From NCBI GenBank assembly GCA_027451625.1, contig DAIDIY010000005.1, positions 1-46,787 of the forward strand: a stretch of 46,787 nucleotides of DNA. The letters are read 5' to 3'. Origin of the DNA: Candidatus Daviesbacteria bacterium. Its GTDB lineage: Bacteria > Patescibacteriota > Microgenomatia > Daviesbacterales > UBA10151. The notes under the pieces were generated by a model. That model was not told where the DNA came from. It saw only the letters and a program-made list of their open reading frames with translations, and did not search any database. The position numbers and the translations under genes are program-made. Of the stretch, positions 20,701-29,647 are shown piece by piece. Positions within the stretch are counted from its first letter, which is position 1. Every line of letters starts with the position of its first letter.

Positions 20701-20793
20701 TATAACCATAACAGGTCCTTCAATCGAATCTACAGCTCTTTTTTGAGATGGATTAAGCTTGGTATATTCTTCTTGAAACTTTGTAGTAATCAT
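17788..20793 (-). CDS. UvrD/AddA-like helicase fused to C-terminal PD-(D/E)XK nuclease with 4-Cys (Fe-S type) motif
   Basis: GPGTGKTQIL, LVDEHQDTN, VVGDEKQSIYRFQGA, LEENYRST, MTGHKSKGLEFDYVYI, DERRLFYVALTRA; C-term LECPWRYFYR, LLFGSAIHSAI, GKIDMI...VYDFKTG, QLVFYK, FCDDPQCEYC. Start moved to ATG at 20793 from TTG at 20805. Confidence 0.92.
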   Translation of the reverse strand: MITTKFQEEYTKLNPSQKRAVDSIEGPVMVIAGPGTGKTQILTLRIANILLNSQINPENILALTFTETGALAMRKRLVEMIGEAGFRVEINTFHGLCNQIIQKNPEDFTDLISSENITEVEQIELLEKILINSELNLLKPMGDVLYYVQLIMSAINDLKKEDILPEAFVKGLEKQKDDFERLSDLYHTTGKYKGEMKGKYKDLERQINKNFELGKLYTVYQQELVKKKLYDFNDMLIRVVSTLKKNKNLLQRLQEFYQYILVDEHQDTNTAQNELVQLLGSFYDNPNLFVVGDEKQSIYRFQGASLENFLYFKTLYPDALIVSLEENYRSTQSILDAGGSLISQNTTAKLLPTQNILRSQGIYSEEKIKVAKFLGYHSEYYFLAADLKLKASLGVSLSEIAILCRNNRDILQVIEVLEQQGIPYVIESEQNVLNDLNIRKLLILFAAISDLGSDEKTIKALHLDFLGLEPFDIYLLLKQAKILKKSIVELISSEEDILNIQFKSGSRLVWIGKCLSRWNRLSFNSRLEKVFKDIINESGFLNYILKQASYLQTLDKVNSLFEKIKLQTEKDPLFSLVDFLAYLQTLERYHLSISQSKTVFQNGVRVMTGHKSKGLEFDYVYIINAYDGHWSNLRKRTNGFQIPWDYLGVKIKDLNIDEVEDERRLFYVALTRARKGVVISFSESSLDGKSQIGSQFISEIGSNLIEYINTEEFEAEFLNKKEVLLLPDYDLEGDKIEDNNKNFLQSLFLQQGLSVTGLNNFLECPWRYFYRNLVVLPEEKSNSLLFGSAIHSAINSYIKALKISSSNVSFIVREFKRVLYHDMGETEDFNRFFERGEKSLTFFFDNEAINWTKRAMSELNIRGVKISDKVVLNGKIDMILPLKKNDVTVYDFKTGIPKTRNEIEGETKSADGNYKRQLVFYKILLDQYQQGRFNMTEGVISFIEPDQKGRYHKESFYITKEEVAALKDVILNVSEEIFNLSFWNKFCDDPQCEYCALRKVM

Positions 20794-20820
20794 ATTTCTA
20801 CGCAATTTTAATAATTAACA

Positions 20821-22104
20821 CTAGTCTATGCTTTTATCTATTTCCTCTTCAAACAATACTCTTTGAGAACGTATCTCTTCTGTTATTTCAGCCTCAACCG
20901 GCTCACTACCCTTTACTTTTAATTGAGTATCTTCAACCAAATTCTCTAAATCTAGCATCTCAACTTCAGGCATAGATGAGCCTATAAGGCCTTGTAAATC
21001 ACCATGCATTGTTACAGTGTTATGAATTACGCGCTCGATCTCCTTTTCTCGTTTAGCCCAAATTTTTGCAAAAACTCTTTTTTCTGCATCTAAATCTGAC
21101 TTCATTGAAGTAAATGCCTCAGCGATAGCTTCAATTCTCTGTCGAAACTCACTTGACATAATATAGTTATAAACGACCTCCATCTTCTCGTTTTTTCCAA
21201 CAAATCCAGATTTTATAATCTGTTGTTCAATTAGAGTTCGTCTCAAAACAAAGGCAAGTGATATATAGTTTTCAAAAGAAGCAATATATATTCCATCTCT
21301 AAAACCAAAATTCTTCATATCATCAGGTAGAACTTGAGTTACTAAAATTGCATGATCTCCTTTGACTCTAAGCATGTCATCTTTTAGTTTTATACTCCAA
21401 GTCTTATCCCAATTTTTAGTTCGCTTAGACTCCCAAACAATTGTGCCGCAAACTACTCCATTTTTATTTCTAACTTTATGTATTAGATCTGCTCCATTTA
21501 TCCCTTTACCAACAGCAGATACTTCATCCAGAGGAAATTCACTTCTTAAGGCCTCCTCCAAAGCAAGCTCCATTACCTCTCCCTGCAATTGTTGCGAAGT
21601 CTGATTAACTCTTTGCTGTAATTCCTGTGCAGTTTTTTGAGCATCATCTAGTTTTTTTTGAAGTTCCGCTTCCCTTAACTTATATTTCTGAAATTCTTCA
21701 GCTTCAACTTTTTTTATAATTCCTTCTTTTTCAGCATCAATTTGTCTTTGAATCTCCAGTTTTAAAGTTTTCTTATCACTTTCCAGCTGCGCAGCTTTTT
21801 TTCTAAATTCCAGCTCTGCTTCTTGAGCCTTAGCTAACTCTTTATCTTTTAACTCTGCTTCTTCTTTTAAAATTTTTAATTCTTTCTGGTTTTCCTCCTT
21901 AACCTTCTTAAAAGCTTCTTCCTGTGCTTTCATCCACATTTTTTCTTTTTGTTCATGTTCCCATTTAGATTGAATCTCCATCTGTTGTTTTTCGTACTTT
22001 AAAGCTATCTTTTTTTCGATATCTTCTTCAATTTGATGAGAGACAGCTTCACTTATTGAGACTTCTTGGTGGCAATTAGGGCAAAGGATTGTAACTAGTT
22101 TCAT
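20821..22104 (-). CDS. DUF2130 family protein: coiled coil plus PD-(D/E)XK-like domain
   Basis: N-terminal CPNCHQEV knuckle, long coiled coil, GADLIHKVRNKNGVVCGTIVWESKRTKNWDKTWSIKLKDD (D...ExK pattern), C-terminal helical region. Confidence 0.85.
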   Translation of the reverse strand: MKLVTILCPNCHQEVSISEAVSHQIEEDIEKKIALKYEKQQMEIQSKWEHEQKEKMWMKAQEEAFKKVKEENQKELKILKEEAELKDKELAKAQEAELEFRKKAAQLESDKKTLKLEIQRQIDAEKEGIIKKVEAEEFQKYKLREAELQKKLDDAQKTAQELQQRVNQTSQQLQGEVMELALEEALRSEFPLDEVSAVGKGINGADLIHKVRNKNGVVCGTIVWESKRTKNWDKTWSIKLKDDMLRVKGDHAILVTQVLPDDMKNFGFRDGIYIASFENYISLAFVLRRTLIEQQIIKSGFVGKNEKMEVVYNYIMSSEFRQRIEAIAEAFTSMKSDLDAEKRVFAKIWAKREKEIERVIHNTVTMHGDLQGLIGSSMPEVEMLDLENLVEDTQLKVKGSEPVEAEITEEIRSQRVLFEEEIDKSID

Positions 22105-22251
22105 AATGAAAATATTAAACTCAGATTAAGTTTAAATATTTACTTCCTGGTATTTTAACAAAGCGATTCAAGGAGTAACAGAGGTAAATAAAATCTTAAA
22201 AACACCCAAATTAATCGTAGAATTATTTAATCAATATCTTTAGAATAAATT

Positions 22252-22887
22252 ATGACAAAATCTGTCCCATTAAAAAGATTAAAAAGACCTTCACGGCTTC
22301 GTCGTTTAAAAAACTTGAAGCAAACCATTGACTCAGAGACTGAAGAACTTCCTAATAAAAAAGGATTACAGCCATTATTTTTAATCTTTAAAAAAATCAT
22401 TATTAAAAAATCTTCAACTCACCCTGTAAAAAAAATTCCTGATTCAAAAGAGATTAAAGGCAAAAAGAAAGAGGCAAAAGCTGATATTAAAAAAGATCGA
22501 TTAATAAAAAAACTGTCAAAAAGAATATTTATTATCTTCAAATCTTTATCCCCTCTGCTTTTCTTAGGAATATTTATCAGTATAATCTCAAATACACCCC
22601 CTCCAGCTTCATTTGCATCTATCTCTCTTAAACAATTCAGCTTATTTTTCGTTCCATTGTACTTATTTTTAACCTCACTTTTTTTTCTACTTTTAAATTC
22701 TTTTAAATCAAGCCTAATACTATCATCGGCTGCAATATTAATTGCAATTCTTAAGGGTTTATCCCAACTTAATTTAATAACAGGAATTTCAACTTTAATT
22801 ATAACCATTATTTTACTGGGCATGTTCCGCAGACGGAAAGATCACCAACAAAATCCAGCACTCCATCGGCTCTCGAACTTAGACTAG
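22252..22887 (+). CDS. hypothetical Lys-rich N-terminus plus multi-TM protein
   Basis: Poly-basic N-terminal about 95 aa followed by 3-4 hydrophobic segments; TAGAAT box 5 nt before ATG. Confidence 0.5.
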   Translation: MTKSVPLKRLKRPSRLRRLKNLKQTIDSETEELPNKKGLQPLFLIFKKIIIKKSSTHPVKKIPDSKEIKGKKKEAKADIKKDRLIKKLSKRIFIIFKSLSPLLFLGIFISIISNTPPPASFASISLKQFSLFFVPLYLFLTSLFFLLLNSFKSSLILSSAAILIAILKGLSQLNLITGISTLIITIILLGMFRRRKDHQQNPALHRLSNLD

Positions 22888-22967
22888 TAAAATTATTTAA
22901 AAAAATTCTAAATTTATTAAGTCTGGACGATGAAAAACGAGCCTACAAATGTTAAAATATATTTATT

Positions 22968-24389
22968 ATGAATAAATTTTACTTAACTACGGCAATTCCA
23001 TATGTTAATGGTAAGCCTCATATTGGTCATGCACTAGAATATTTCCAGGCTGATACTGTAAGAAACTATCACCGTCTTTTAGGAGAGGAGACATTATTAC
23101 TTTCAGGAGCAGATGAAAATGCTTTAAAAAACGTTCAAAAAGCAGAAGAAGAAGGCATTAAGGTTGAAGAATTTCTTAACCGTAACTCGAAAGTCTTTGA
23201 GAAAGCTTTCTCTGACTTAGGGATAAAACTGGATGTTTTCCAACGTGGATCAGACAAAATTCGTCATTGGCCAGGAGTACAAAAGCTGTGGCAACTCTGC
23301 TTCAAAAATGGGGATATTTATAAAAAAACGTATGGGGGGTATTACTGTGTCGGTTGTGAAAGCTTTAAAACAGAAAAAGAATTAGTAAATGGTCTTTGTC
23401 CTGAACATCAAAAAAAACCAGAGCTTGTAAGAGAAGAAAACTACTTTTTTAGACTATCAAAATATCAAAATCAATTAACCAATCTAATAGAAACAAATGA
23501 ACTAAAAATAATTCCTGAAAACAAACGAGCCGAAACATTATCTTTTATTAAGTCTGGACTAGAAGATTTTAGTATCTCTAGATCATATCAAAGAGCGCAT
23601 GGAATAGGGGTTCCAGTACCAGGAGATAAAACTCAAATTATTTACGTTTGGTTTGATGCACTAGATATTTATATGACGGGTATAGGTTTTGGCATAAATG
23701 AAAAAGAATGGAATAAATGGTGGCCTGCTGATTTACATATAATCGGTAAAGATATTAACCGTTTCCATACTGTTTATTGGCCAGCTATGCTGCTCTCCGC
23801 TGGATTACCTTTGCCTAAAGAGATTTTAATTCATAGTTTTATTAACTCTGGAGGTCAAAAGATGAGCAAAACATTGGGAAATGTTATAGATCCTTTTGAA
23901 ATAGCCAATAAATACGGAGTTGAAGCATTGCGCTATTATTTACTCTCGCAAATTCCTCTTAGTGAAGATGGCGATTTTACAATTGATAGATTTTTAGAAA
24001 TCTATACAGCAGATTTAACAAATGGTCTTGGTAACTTAGCCGCCAGAGTCGCCAAACTTTCTCAAAACAATAAAATTAAAGCTCCTAACCCTGAACAGGT
24101 ATTTGATAACAAACTAAAAGAATACTTTAAAAATTATCAATTTAGTGAAGCTCTGGCTTATCTTTGGACGAAAGTAGCTGAGGTGAATCGAGAGATTAAT
24201 CAAAGAAAACCTTGGGAACTCTCTGGTAATGAAGCAAAATTAACAATCCTTAATTTAATCAAAGAGATCCAATATATAGCATTTAATCTCCAGCCATTCT
24301 TACCGCAGACAGCAGCTAAAATATTAAATCAATTTTCCGGGCATATTGAGTATCAGTCTCCACTTTTCCCCCGGATTAAAAACTCTTAA
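22968..24389 (+). CDS. metG: methionyl-tRNA synthetase
   Basis: TTAIPYVNGKPHIGHALEY, YYCVGCESFKTEKELVNGLCPEH, YVWFDALDIY, HFIGKD-type IIGKDINRFHTVYWPA, GGQKMSKTLGNVIDP. Confidence 0.97.
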   Translation: MNKFYLTTAIPYVNGKPHIGHALEYFQADTVRNYHRLLGEETLLLSGADENALKNVQKAEEEGIKVEEFLNRNSKVFEKAFSDLGIKLDVFQRGSDKIRHWPGVQKLWQLCFKNGDIYKKTYGGYYCVGCESFKTEKELVNGLCPEHQKKPELVREENYFFRLSKYQNQLTNLIETNELKIIPENKRAETLSFIKSGLEDFSISRSYQRAHGIGVPVPGDKTQIIYVWFDALDIYMTGIGFGINEKEWNKWWPADLHIIGKDINRFHTVYWPAMLLSAGLPLPKEILIHSFINSGGQKMSKTLGNVIDPFEIANKYGVEALRYYLLSQIPLSEDGDFTIDRFLEIYTADLTNGLGNLAARVAKLSQNNKIKAPNPEQVFDNKLKEYFKNYQFSEALAYLWTKVAEVNREINQRKPWELSGNEAKLTILNLIKEIQYIAFNLQPFLPQTAAKILNQFSGHIEYQSPLFPRIKNS

Positions 24390-24503
24390 CTGATTGAAAT
24401 AGTTTAATTTCCAGCTAATAATCTATTTTGTTTGTTTTACCATTTATTATATTTTTTAAAGAAAGATAATTAATTAGAGATTAAAAGTTACAACGAAAAA
24501 TTA

Positions 24504-24509
24504 TATACT
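24504..24509 (+). promoter_or_regulatory. -10 box, leaderless layout, for tatD
   Basis: TATACT, 6 nt, ATG 24516. Confidence 0.5.
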
Positions 24510-24515
24510 ACCCAC

Positions 24516-25361
24516 ATGATAGCAGATACTCACTCTCATCTTAATTGGGAAAATTTCCAAGATAATTTAGACCAAATATTATCAAGAGCTAAAGATAGCA
24601 GCGTAGGACTAATTATTGATGTGGGGGTCGATATTCTTACCTCCAAAGAGGTCAGTGCGCAATCAAGAACAATAAATCAAATTCCACTTTTTGCGGCTAT
24701 CGGAATTCATCCACATGAAGCTCAAAAATACTCAAATGAGCAGTTACTTGATCAAGATATTCTAGAACTTAAGTCTTTATATAAAAATTATTCAAAAAAA
24801 ATAGTAGCCATAGGCGAGTGCGGCTTAGATTATAATTTTTCTGAAGATCTTTCTTTTGATTCCACCCCTCAAAATTTAGACAAAATAATAAATCTGCAAA
24901 AAAAACTTTTTAAATCTCAGGCTAGATTAGCTTCAAATCTCCAACTACCTCTTATTATTCACTGTCGTAATTCTAAAACAGAAAATGATTTACCCTTGGC
25001 TTGGAATGATATATTTATTACTGAGCTCAAAGGAACAACAGGTGTGTTTCATAACTTTAGTAGTAACCTAGGAGATGCCCAAAAAGCTTTAGATTTAGGG
25101 TTTTATTTGTCTTTCTCCTGTGTTGTAACTTACCCCAAAAACGATCATCTAAGAGAGTTAATTAGACAGTTACCTATAGATAAAATTGTGACAGAGACAG
25201 ATTGCCCTTTTTTGCCTCCACAGCAGATCAGAGGACAAAGGAATGAGCCTTTCTATGTTTCAGAGGTGGTAAGAGTCATCGCTGAGTTAAAAGGAATAAG
25301 CTATGAGCAAGCATCTAAACAGACTTTTACTAACGCTCAAAAATTATTTATTGACAAGTAA
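24516..25361 (+). CDS. tatD: TatD-family metal-dependent hydrolase
   Basis: ADTHSHLNW, AAIGIHPHEA, IGECGLDY, LPLIIHCRNS, GVFHNFS, VTETDCPFLPP. Confidence 0.95.
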   Translation: MIADTHSHLNWENFQDNLDQILSRAKDSSVGLIIDVGVDILTSKEVSAQSRTINQIPLFAAIGIHPHEAQKYSNEQLLDQDILELKSLYKNYSKKIVAIGECGLDYNFSEDLSFDSTPQNLDKIINLQKKLFKSQARLASNLQLPLIIHCRNSKTENDLPLAWNDIFITELKGTTGVFHNFSSNLGDAQKALDLGFYLSFSCVVTYPKNDHLRELIRQLPIDKIVTETDCPFLPPQQIRGQRNEPFYVSEVVRVIAELKGISYEQASKQTFTNAQKLFIDK

Positions 25362-25388
25362 AAACAAACTTGCCATGATTAGATTAAT

Positions 25389-25742
25389 ATGTCAGTCTTT
25401 TTTTCAGGACGTATATCCCGCTTAAACTTTTTCATTAACTGGTTAGCTTATATCATTCTTCTGATAATCTTGGAGATCGTTTTATATATGGTCATCACGC
25501 AGAATAGATCTCTTCAAGTTCCATTTGCTATTATTTCGGTAATAGTTTACCTCATTGGAGTAGTTTATCTTATATCACTTTATATTAGACGCCTTCATGA
25601 TATGAACCTGTCGGGATGGTTGACTCTTTTAATGCTTGTCCCACTTATAAACCTTGGATTATTGATTTTCTTATTTTTTAAGAGAGGTTCGATTAGTAAT
25701 AATAATTATGGAACACCGCCTGTTGGTAACCATTTCCCCTAA
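25389..25742 (+). CDS. DUF805 membrane protein
   Basis: FFSGRISRLNFFINWLAY, YIRRLHDMNLSGWLTLLMLVPLINLGLLIFLFFKRG. Confidence 0.85.
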   Translation: MSVFFSGRISRLNFFINWLAYIILLIILEIVLYMVITQNRSLQVPFAIISVIVYLIGVVYLISLYIRRLHDMNLSGWLTLLMLVPLINLGLLIFLFFKRGSISNNNYGTPPVGNHFP

Positions 25743-25762
25743 TTTCTGACTTATTAACTAAT

Positions 25763-26305
25763 CTATTTACTTGTATTTTCTAATTTTATCTTTTCCCAGC
25801 AAAAATTAAGTACTTCAGCGCTGCTTTTATGCGTCGTATCTACTACTAAATCAAAAAACTTGGGGTCTAAAGCATCAACAACATTATATAAATTCAAAAA
25901 CTTTAAAGCCAAATTTTCAGCTCTTGTCTTCATTGAAAGATAGGCATCTTTTTCACTTATAGATTCTCTTCTCGCTACTCTACTTGCTCTCTCGCTCTCA
26001 TCTGCTATACATAAAATTTTAAAACTGTCTTTAATATCTCTGGCCAGCCATCCTCCTAGTCTAGAGTCAACAACCAAAAATGATTCTGTCTGTAATTTTT
26101 TTTGGAGTCCAAAATCTACTTGACGATCGAGCTCAGGAGGAATTTTTAAAGTATCTATTAATGGAACCCCATGATCTTGATGCCATTTACGAAAAAAGTC
26201 GCCTGAAGAAAGATACTTCCATCCAATCTTTTGGGAGATGCTTTTAGCAAGAGTCGTCGAACCAGTACCTATATCACCAACAACGATGATATTTCGAATT
26301 ATCAT
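25763..26305 (-). CDS. cytidylate kinase-like P-loop kinase
   Basis: VVGDIGTGSTTLAKSISQKIGWKYLSSGDFFRKW, DSRLGGWLA, RVARRESISEKDA; variant P-loop GDIGTGST. Confidence 0.7.
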   Translation of the reverse strand: MIIRNIIVVGDIGTGSTTLAKSISQKIGWKYLSSGDFFRKWHQDHGVPLIDTLKIPPELDRQVDFGLQKKLQTESFLVVDSRLGGWLARDIKDSFKILCIADESERASRVARRESISEKDAYLSMKTRAENLALKFLNLYNVVDALDPKFFDLVVDTTHKSSAEVLNFCWEKIKLENTSK

Positions 26306-26311
26306 TGCTGT

Positions 26312-26317
26312 ATTTTA
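26312..26317 (-). promoter_or_regulatory. -10 box, leaderless layout
   Basis: TAAAAT on minus strand, 6 nt (acagca), ATG 26305. Confidence 0.5.
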
Positions 26318-26342
26318 ATATAAGTAAAACTTTTCCTCTACT

Positions 26343-26372
26343 TTGGCTTTATGGCTCAAAAAAGGGTATAAT
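26343..26372 (+). promoter_or_regulatory. promoter of GT2 gene
   Basis: TTGGCT (26343-26348), 18 nt, TATAAT (26367-26372), 11 nt, ATG 26384. Confidence 0.55.
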
Positions 26373-26383
26373 ATATGTAAGCT

Positions 26384-28177
26384 ATGCGCATACTAGCAGT
26401 ATTCATTGTTGGCTTTATATTATTTTTTTACCTATCACAAAATATTACTTGGGCTTGGACTAAAATCAAACATAAAGATATACCTCTTCCATTTAATCAC
26501 AGTATCTTAGGTTTAATATTCATACTCTCAGCTTTATATGCTGTTCTTTTTACCTCTCAAACTCCACTCTCTACATTAATCTCACTTTTTGTTTTCGGTA
26601 GCGGACTGGGAGTAATTACTCATCACTTATTCTCTCAAGGATACATTCTATTTAAATCAGAGGAGCAGGGATTTATCAAAAGGCACAGAAGACTCGCAGA
26701 AAGATCTTTAGAGATCCTTCCAGGAGCTCTTACCTGGATCGCGCTCACTTCACCAATTTGGCTATCATTTGCTTTACCTTTTGCCGTAGCCTATCTCATC
26801 ATTCTCGCTGATACGTATTGGTTAATCAACTCTCTAAAAATAGCTGTCAGTATTTATATAGGATACCGAAGAATGATTTATGCTAAAAATCAGAATTGGC
26901 AAGAAAAAATAGAAAAAGAATTTCCAGATGAATGGGAAGATTATTACCATTTAGTCCTTTTACCAACTTATAAGGAAGGGCTTGAGGTTTTAATTCCGGC
27001 ATTTAATTCGGTTACTACTTCAAGGTATCCACTAAAAAAAATTTTTTTGGCAGTTGGATTTGAATCAAGAAGCAACCCAAAGATTGTTGAGGAAGCTTCC
27101 CGTTACCTAAAAGAGACAATTGCAAAGAAGATAGGTGGGGTATTCGTTTCTGTTCACCCATATGGTCTTCCTGGAGAAGTCCCTGGACCAGGAACTAATC
27201 GAAATTGGATGGTAAAAAATGCAGTAGAAGATCTTGAGAAAAAAGGAATATCAGCAAATCGAGTTATAGCAACAACCGTAGATGCAGATTTCGTCTTGCA
27301 TCCGCAATTTCTTTCAGGAGCTTTACATAAATATCTATCTACAGATCTTAAAATCCGTAACAAACGAAGCTATACAGGAGTATTTTTATACTACAACAAT
27401 TATTGGCAATCTCCAACTCCAATGCGATTAATTGCTGGGGGGACAGCTTTTTGGCAACTCGCAGAAATGGTTGGAAGCGATAAATATATGAACTTTTCCT
27501 CAATGTCAATAAACCTTCAATCTCTTCTTGATATAGGACTTTGGATTCCTGATAAAGTTAACGACGATTCTGGATTCTTTTGGAAAGCATATTATCACTT
27601 TAAAGGTGATTATAAAGTCATTCCCCATTTTCTTCCGATTACAGCTGACACAGTAATGGATGAAAATTTAATAAAAACATTCCAGAATCAATATTTACAA
27701 CTTAAGAGATGGGCATATGGAGTAGAACACATTCCATTCATTGTTGAAAAATACTTTACTACTTCAGGAATGGATTTTTGGGATAAAACAGACAAGCTCC
27801 TCTTCTCTTTTTGGGGTTATTTGAAATGGGGAACTTTAGCTCTTTTTGTTACATTTGCAGCTCTACTTATTCCCTTGGTAAATCCACATTATACTGAATC
27901 AGTTGTTTCTTATAATTTACCAGTCATATCTTCTTGGATTTTAACTACAGCTTTTCTAGGTATGTTTGCGACAATTTATGTTCACGAAAGAACAGTTCCA
28001 CCAAGACCCAAAAACTGGTCTATTATTAAACGATTCTGGTCATATCTCCAATGGGTTTTAATACCATTAATTATAATTTCAATCTCTACAATTCCTGCAA
28101 TTGATGCTCAAACATCTCTCATGATAGGTAAATATCTTGAATATAGAACAACTAATAAAGTACGTGTTAGTGCATAG
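26384..28177 (+). CDS. membrane glycosyltransferase family 2-like protein
   Basis: Multiple TM segments; LLPTYKEGLEVLIPAFNSV, TTVDADFVLHPQF, AGGTAFWQLAEM, QYLQLKRWAYG (QxxRW). Confidence 0.85.
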   Translation: MRILAVFIVGFILFFYLSQNITWAWTKIKHKDIPLPFNHSILGLIFILSALYAVLFTSQTPLSTLISLFVFGSGLGVITHHLFSQGYILFKSEEQGFIKRHRRLAERSLEILPGALTWIALTSPIWLSFALPFAVAYLIILADTYWLINSLKIAVSIYIGYRRMIYAKNQNWQEKIEKEFPDEWEDYYHLVLLPTYKEGLEVLIPAFNSVTTSRYPLKKIFLAVGFESRSNPKIVEEASRYLKETIAKKIGGVFVSVHPYGLPGEVPGPGTNRNWMVKNAVEDLEKKGISANRVIATTVDADFVLHPQFLSGALHKYLSTDLKIRNKRSYTGVFLYYNNYWQSPTPMRLIAGGTAFWQLAEMVGSDKYMNFSSMSINLQSLLDIGLWIPDKVNDDSGFFWKAYYHFKGDYKVIPHFLPITADTVMDENLIKTFQNQYLQLKRWAYGVEHIPFIVEKYFTTSGMDFWDKTDKLLFSFWGYLKWGTLALFVTFAALLIPLVNPHYTESVVSYNLPVISSWILTTAFLGMFATIYVHERTVPPRPKNWSIIKRFWSYLQWVLIPLIIISISTIPAIDAQTSLMIGKYLEYRTTNKVRVSA

Positions 28178-28179
28178 TT

Positions 28180-28527
28180 ATGGGTCAATTTTTTAAAAAT
28201 ACTGATAAATATACAATAATACCATTAATTTTTTCAGTTATTATTACCCTCACAAGTGCAGGATACTTTGTTTACTACTATCCTCTACTTCCTTTAAGAC
28301 TTCCTTTGCTTTATTCACTATCATGGGGCCAATCACAGCTGGTAAGCAAACAGCAGTTTTTTATTTTACCTACACTTTCCATACTTATAACCATAGTTAA
28401 CCTTTTTATCTCATCTCAAATCCACTCATCTCGTTTTGTAATTAAACGAATACTCACTGGAAGCTTAATTGTATTAAACTTAATTTTGTTTATTTCAGCC
28501 GTTCGGATTATATTAATTTTTATTTAA
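28180..28527 (+). CDS. small DUF1648-like membrane protein
   Basis: Three hydrophobic segments with LPLLYSLSWGQSQLVSKQQFFILP. Confidence 0.55.
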   Translation: MGQFFKNTDKYTIIPLIFSVIITLTSAGYFVYYYPLLPLRLPLLYSLSWGQSQLVSKQQFFILPTLSILITIVNLFISSQIHSSRFVIKRILTGSLIVLNLILFISAVRIILIFI

Positions 28528-28528
28528 A

Positions 28529-29647
28529 ATGAATTTGATATTTCCGTCTGTTTTTGTTTTTTTATTATCATTTGTTTCGTTTCCATTTACGATAAAATTC
28601 GCAAAAAAATATGGACTAGTAGATGATCCTACTCGACGTCCCCACCCCGCGCATGTCCAAATAAGGATTATTCCTCGTGCTGGAGGTTTAGGAGTATATA
28701 TCCCCATTGTTATTGCCTCACTGATCTTCCTCCCCATAGATAAAAATTTGATCGGAATAGTATTAGGGTTAACCATACTTTTGGTTATGGGACTAATAGA
28801 TGATAAAGTTTCATACTTTAATCCATACCTTCGTTTGGGTCTACTCTTCATCGCAGCCGGTATTGCTGTTTTTTCAGGTATAGGAATTTCATTTATAACC
28901 AATCCTTTTTATAATTCATTTATATTCACCGCTTTCAGAACTTCTCCTGTATTACATCTTGATCAAATCATATTAACATTTAACCTCTTAGGTCCACATA
29001 AAATTATCTTAATCGCTGATCTAATGGCTTTTTTTTGGATAGTAACTCTAACTCAGGTAATCAACTGGGCCAAAGGAGTCGATGGACAGATGCCTGGAAT
29101 TACGTTTGTCGCAGCACTCATATTAGGCCTTTTTTCTCTTAAGCTTTACCATGGTGGAGATCCCCATCAACTCGATGTCGCTAAACTTGCATTTATAGTA
29201 GCAGCGGCATCTTTAGGAATGCTTGTTTTTAATTGGCATCCGGCAAAAATTCTTCCTGCATTTTCAGGATCAACAATTCTAGCCTACCTTCTTGCGATTT
29301 TAGCTATCCTCTCTGGTGCAAAATTAGCCACAGCGATGGTCACACTTGCTATCCCAATCGTTGATTTTGTCTATACTTTTTTAAGACGCATTATACAAGG
29401 GAAATCACCAGTTTGGGGCGACAGAGGTCATCTCCATCATAAACTCCTTGATCTCGGTTGGTCTCACCAACAAATCAGCTTGTTTTATATCTTAGGATCT
29501 GCTATGTTGGGATCAGTTGCTCTTCTTACCAATACAGAGAGTAAGTTGTTTACAGTATTAATAGTGGCAACTTTGTTCCTTGGATTTGTCTTATGGATAA
29601 ACTCATTTGGGGAATTATCAAAACGGCACGGCCCAGACAATGGATAA
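28529..29647 (+). CDS. WecA/MraY-like polyprenyl-phosphate sugar-1-phosphate transferase
   Basis: RRPHPAHVQIRIIPRAGGLGVYIP, GLIDDKVSYFNPYLRLG, QVINWAKGVDGQMPG, GDRGHLHHKLLDLGWS. Confidence 0.93.
   Translation: MNLIFPSVFVFLLSFVSFPFTIKFAKKYGLVDDPTRRPHPAHVQIRIIPRAGGLGVYIPIVIASLIFLPIDKNLIGIVLGLTILLVMGLIDDKVSYFNPYLRLGLLFIAAGIAVFSGIGISFITNPFYNSFIFTAFRTSPVLHLDQIILTFNLLGPHKIILIADLMAFFWIVTLTQVINWAKGVDGQMPGITFVAALILGLFSLKLYHGGDPHQLDVAKLAFIVAAASLGMLVFNWHPAKILPAFSGSTILAYLLAILAILSGAKLATAMVTLAIPIVDFVYTFLRRIIQGKSPVWGDRGHLHHKLLDLGWSHQQISLFYILGSAMLGSVALLTNTESKLFTVLIVATLFLGFVLWINSFGELSKRHGPDNG

Noticed and set aside
22419-22823. Minus-strand 134-aa ORF opposite the Lys-rich membrane protein
   Set aside because: The plus-strand ORF has a plausible promoter (TAGAAT 5 nt upstream) and a TM pattern; the minus ORF looks like a mirror of low-complexity sequence.
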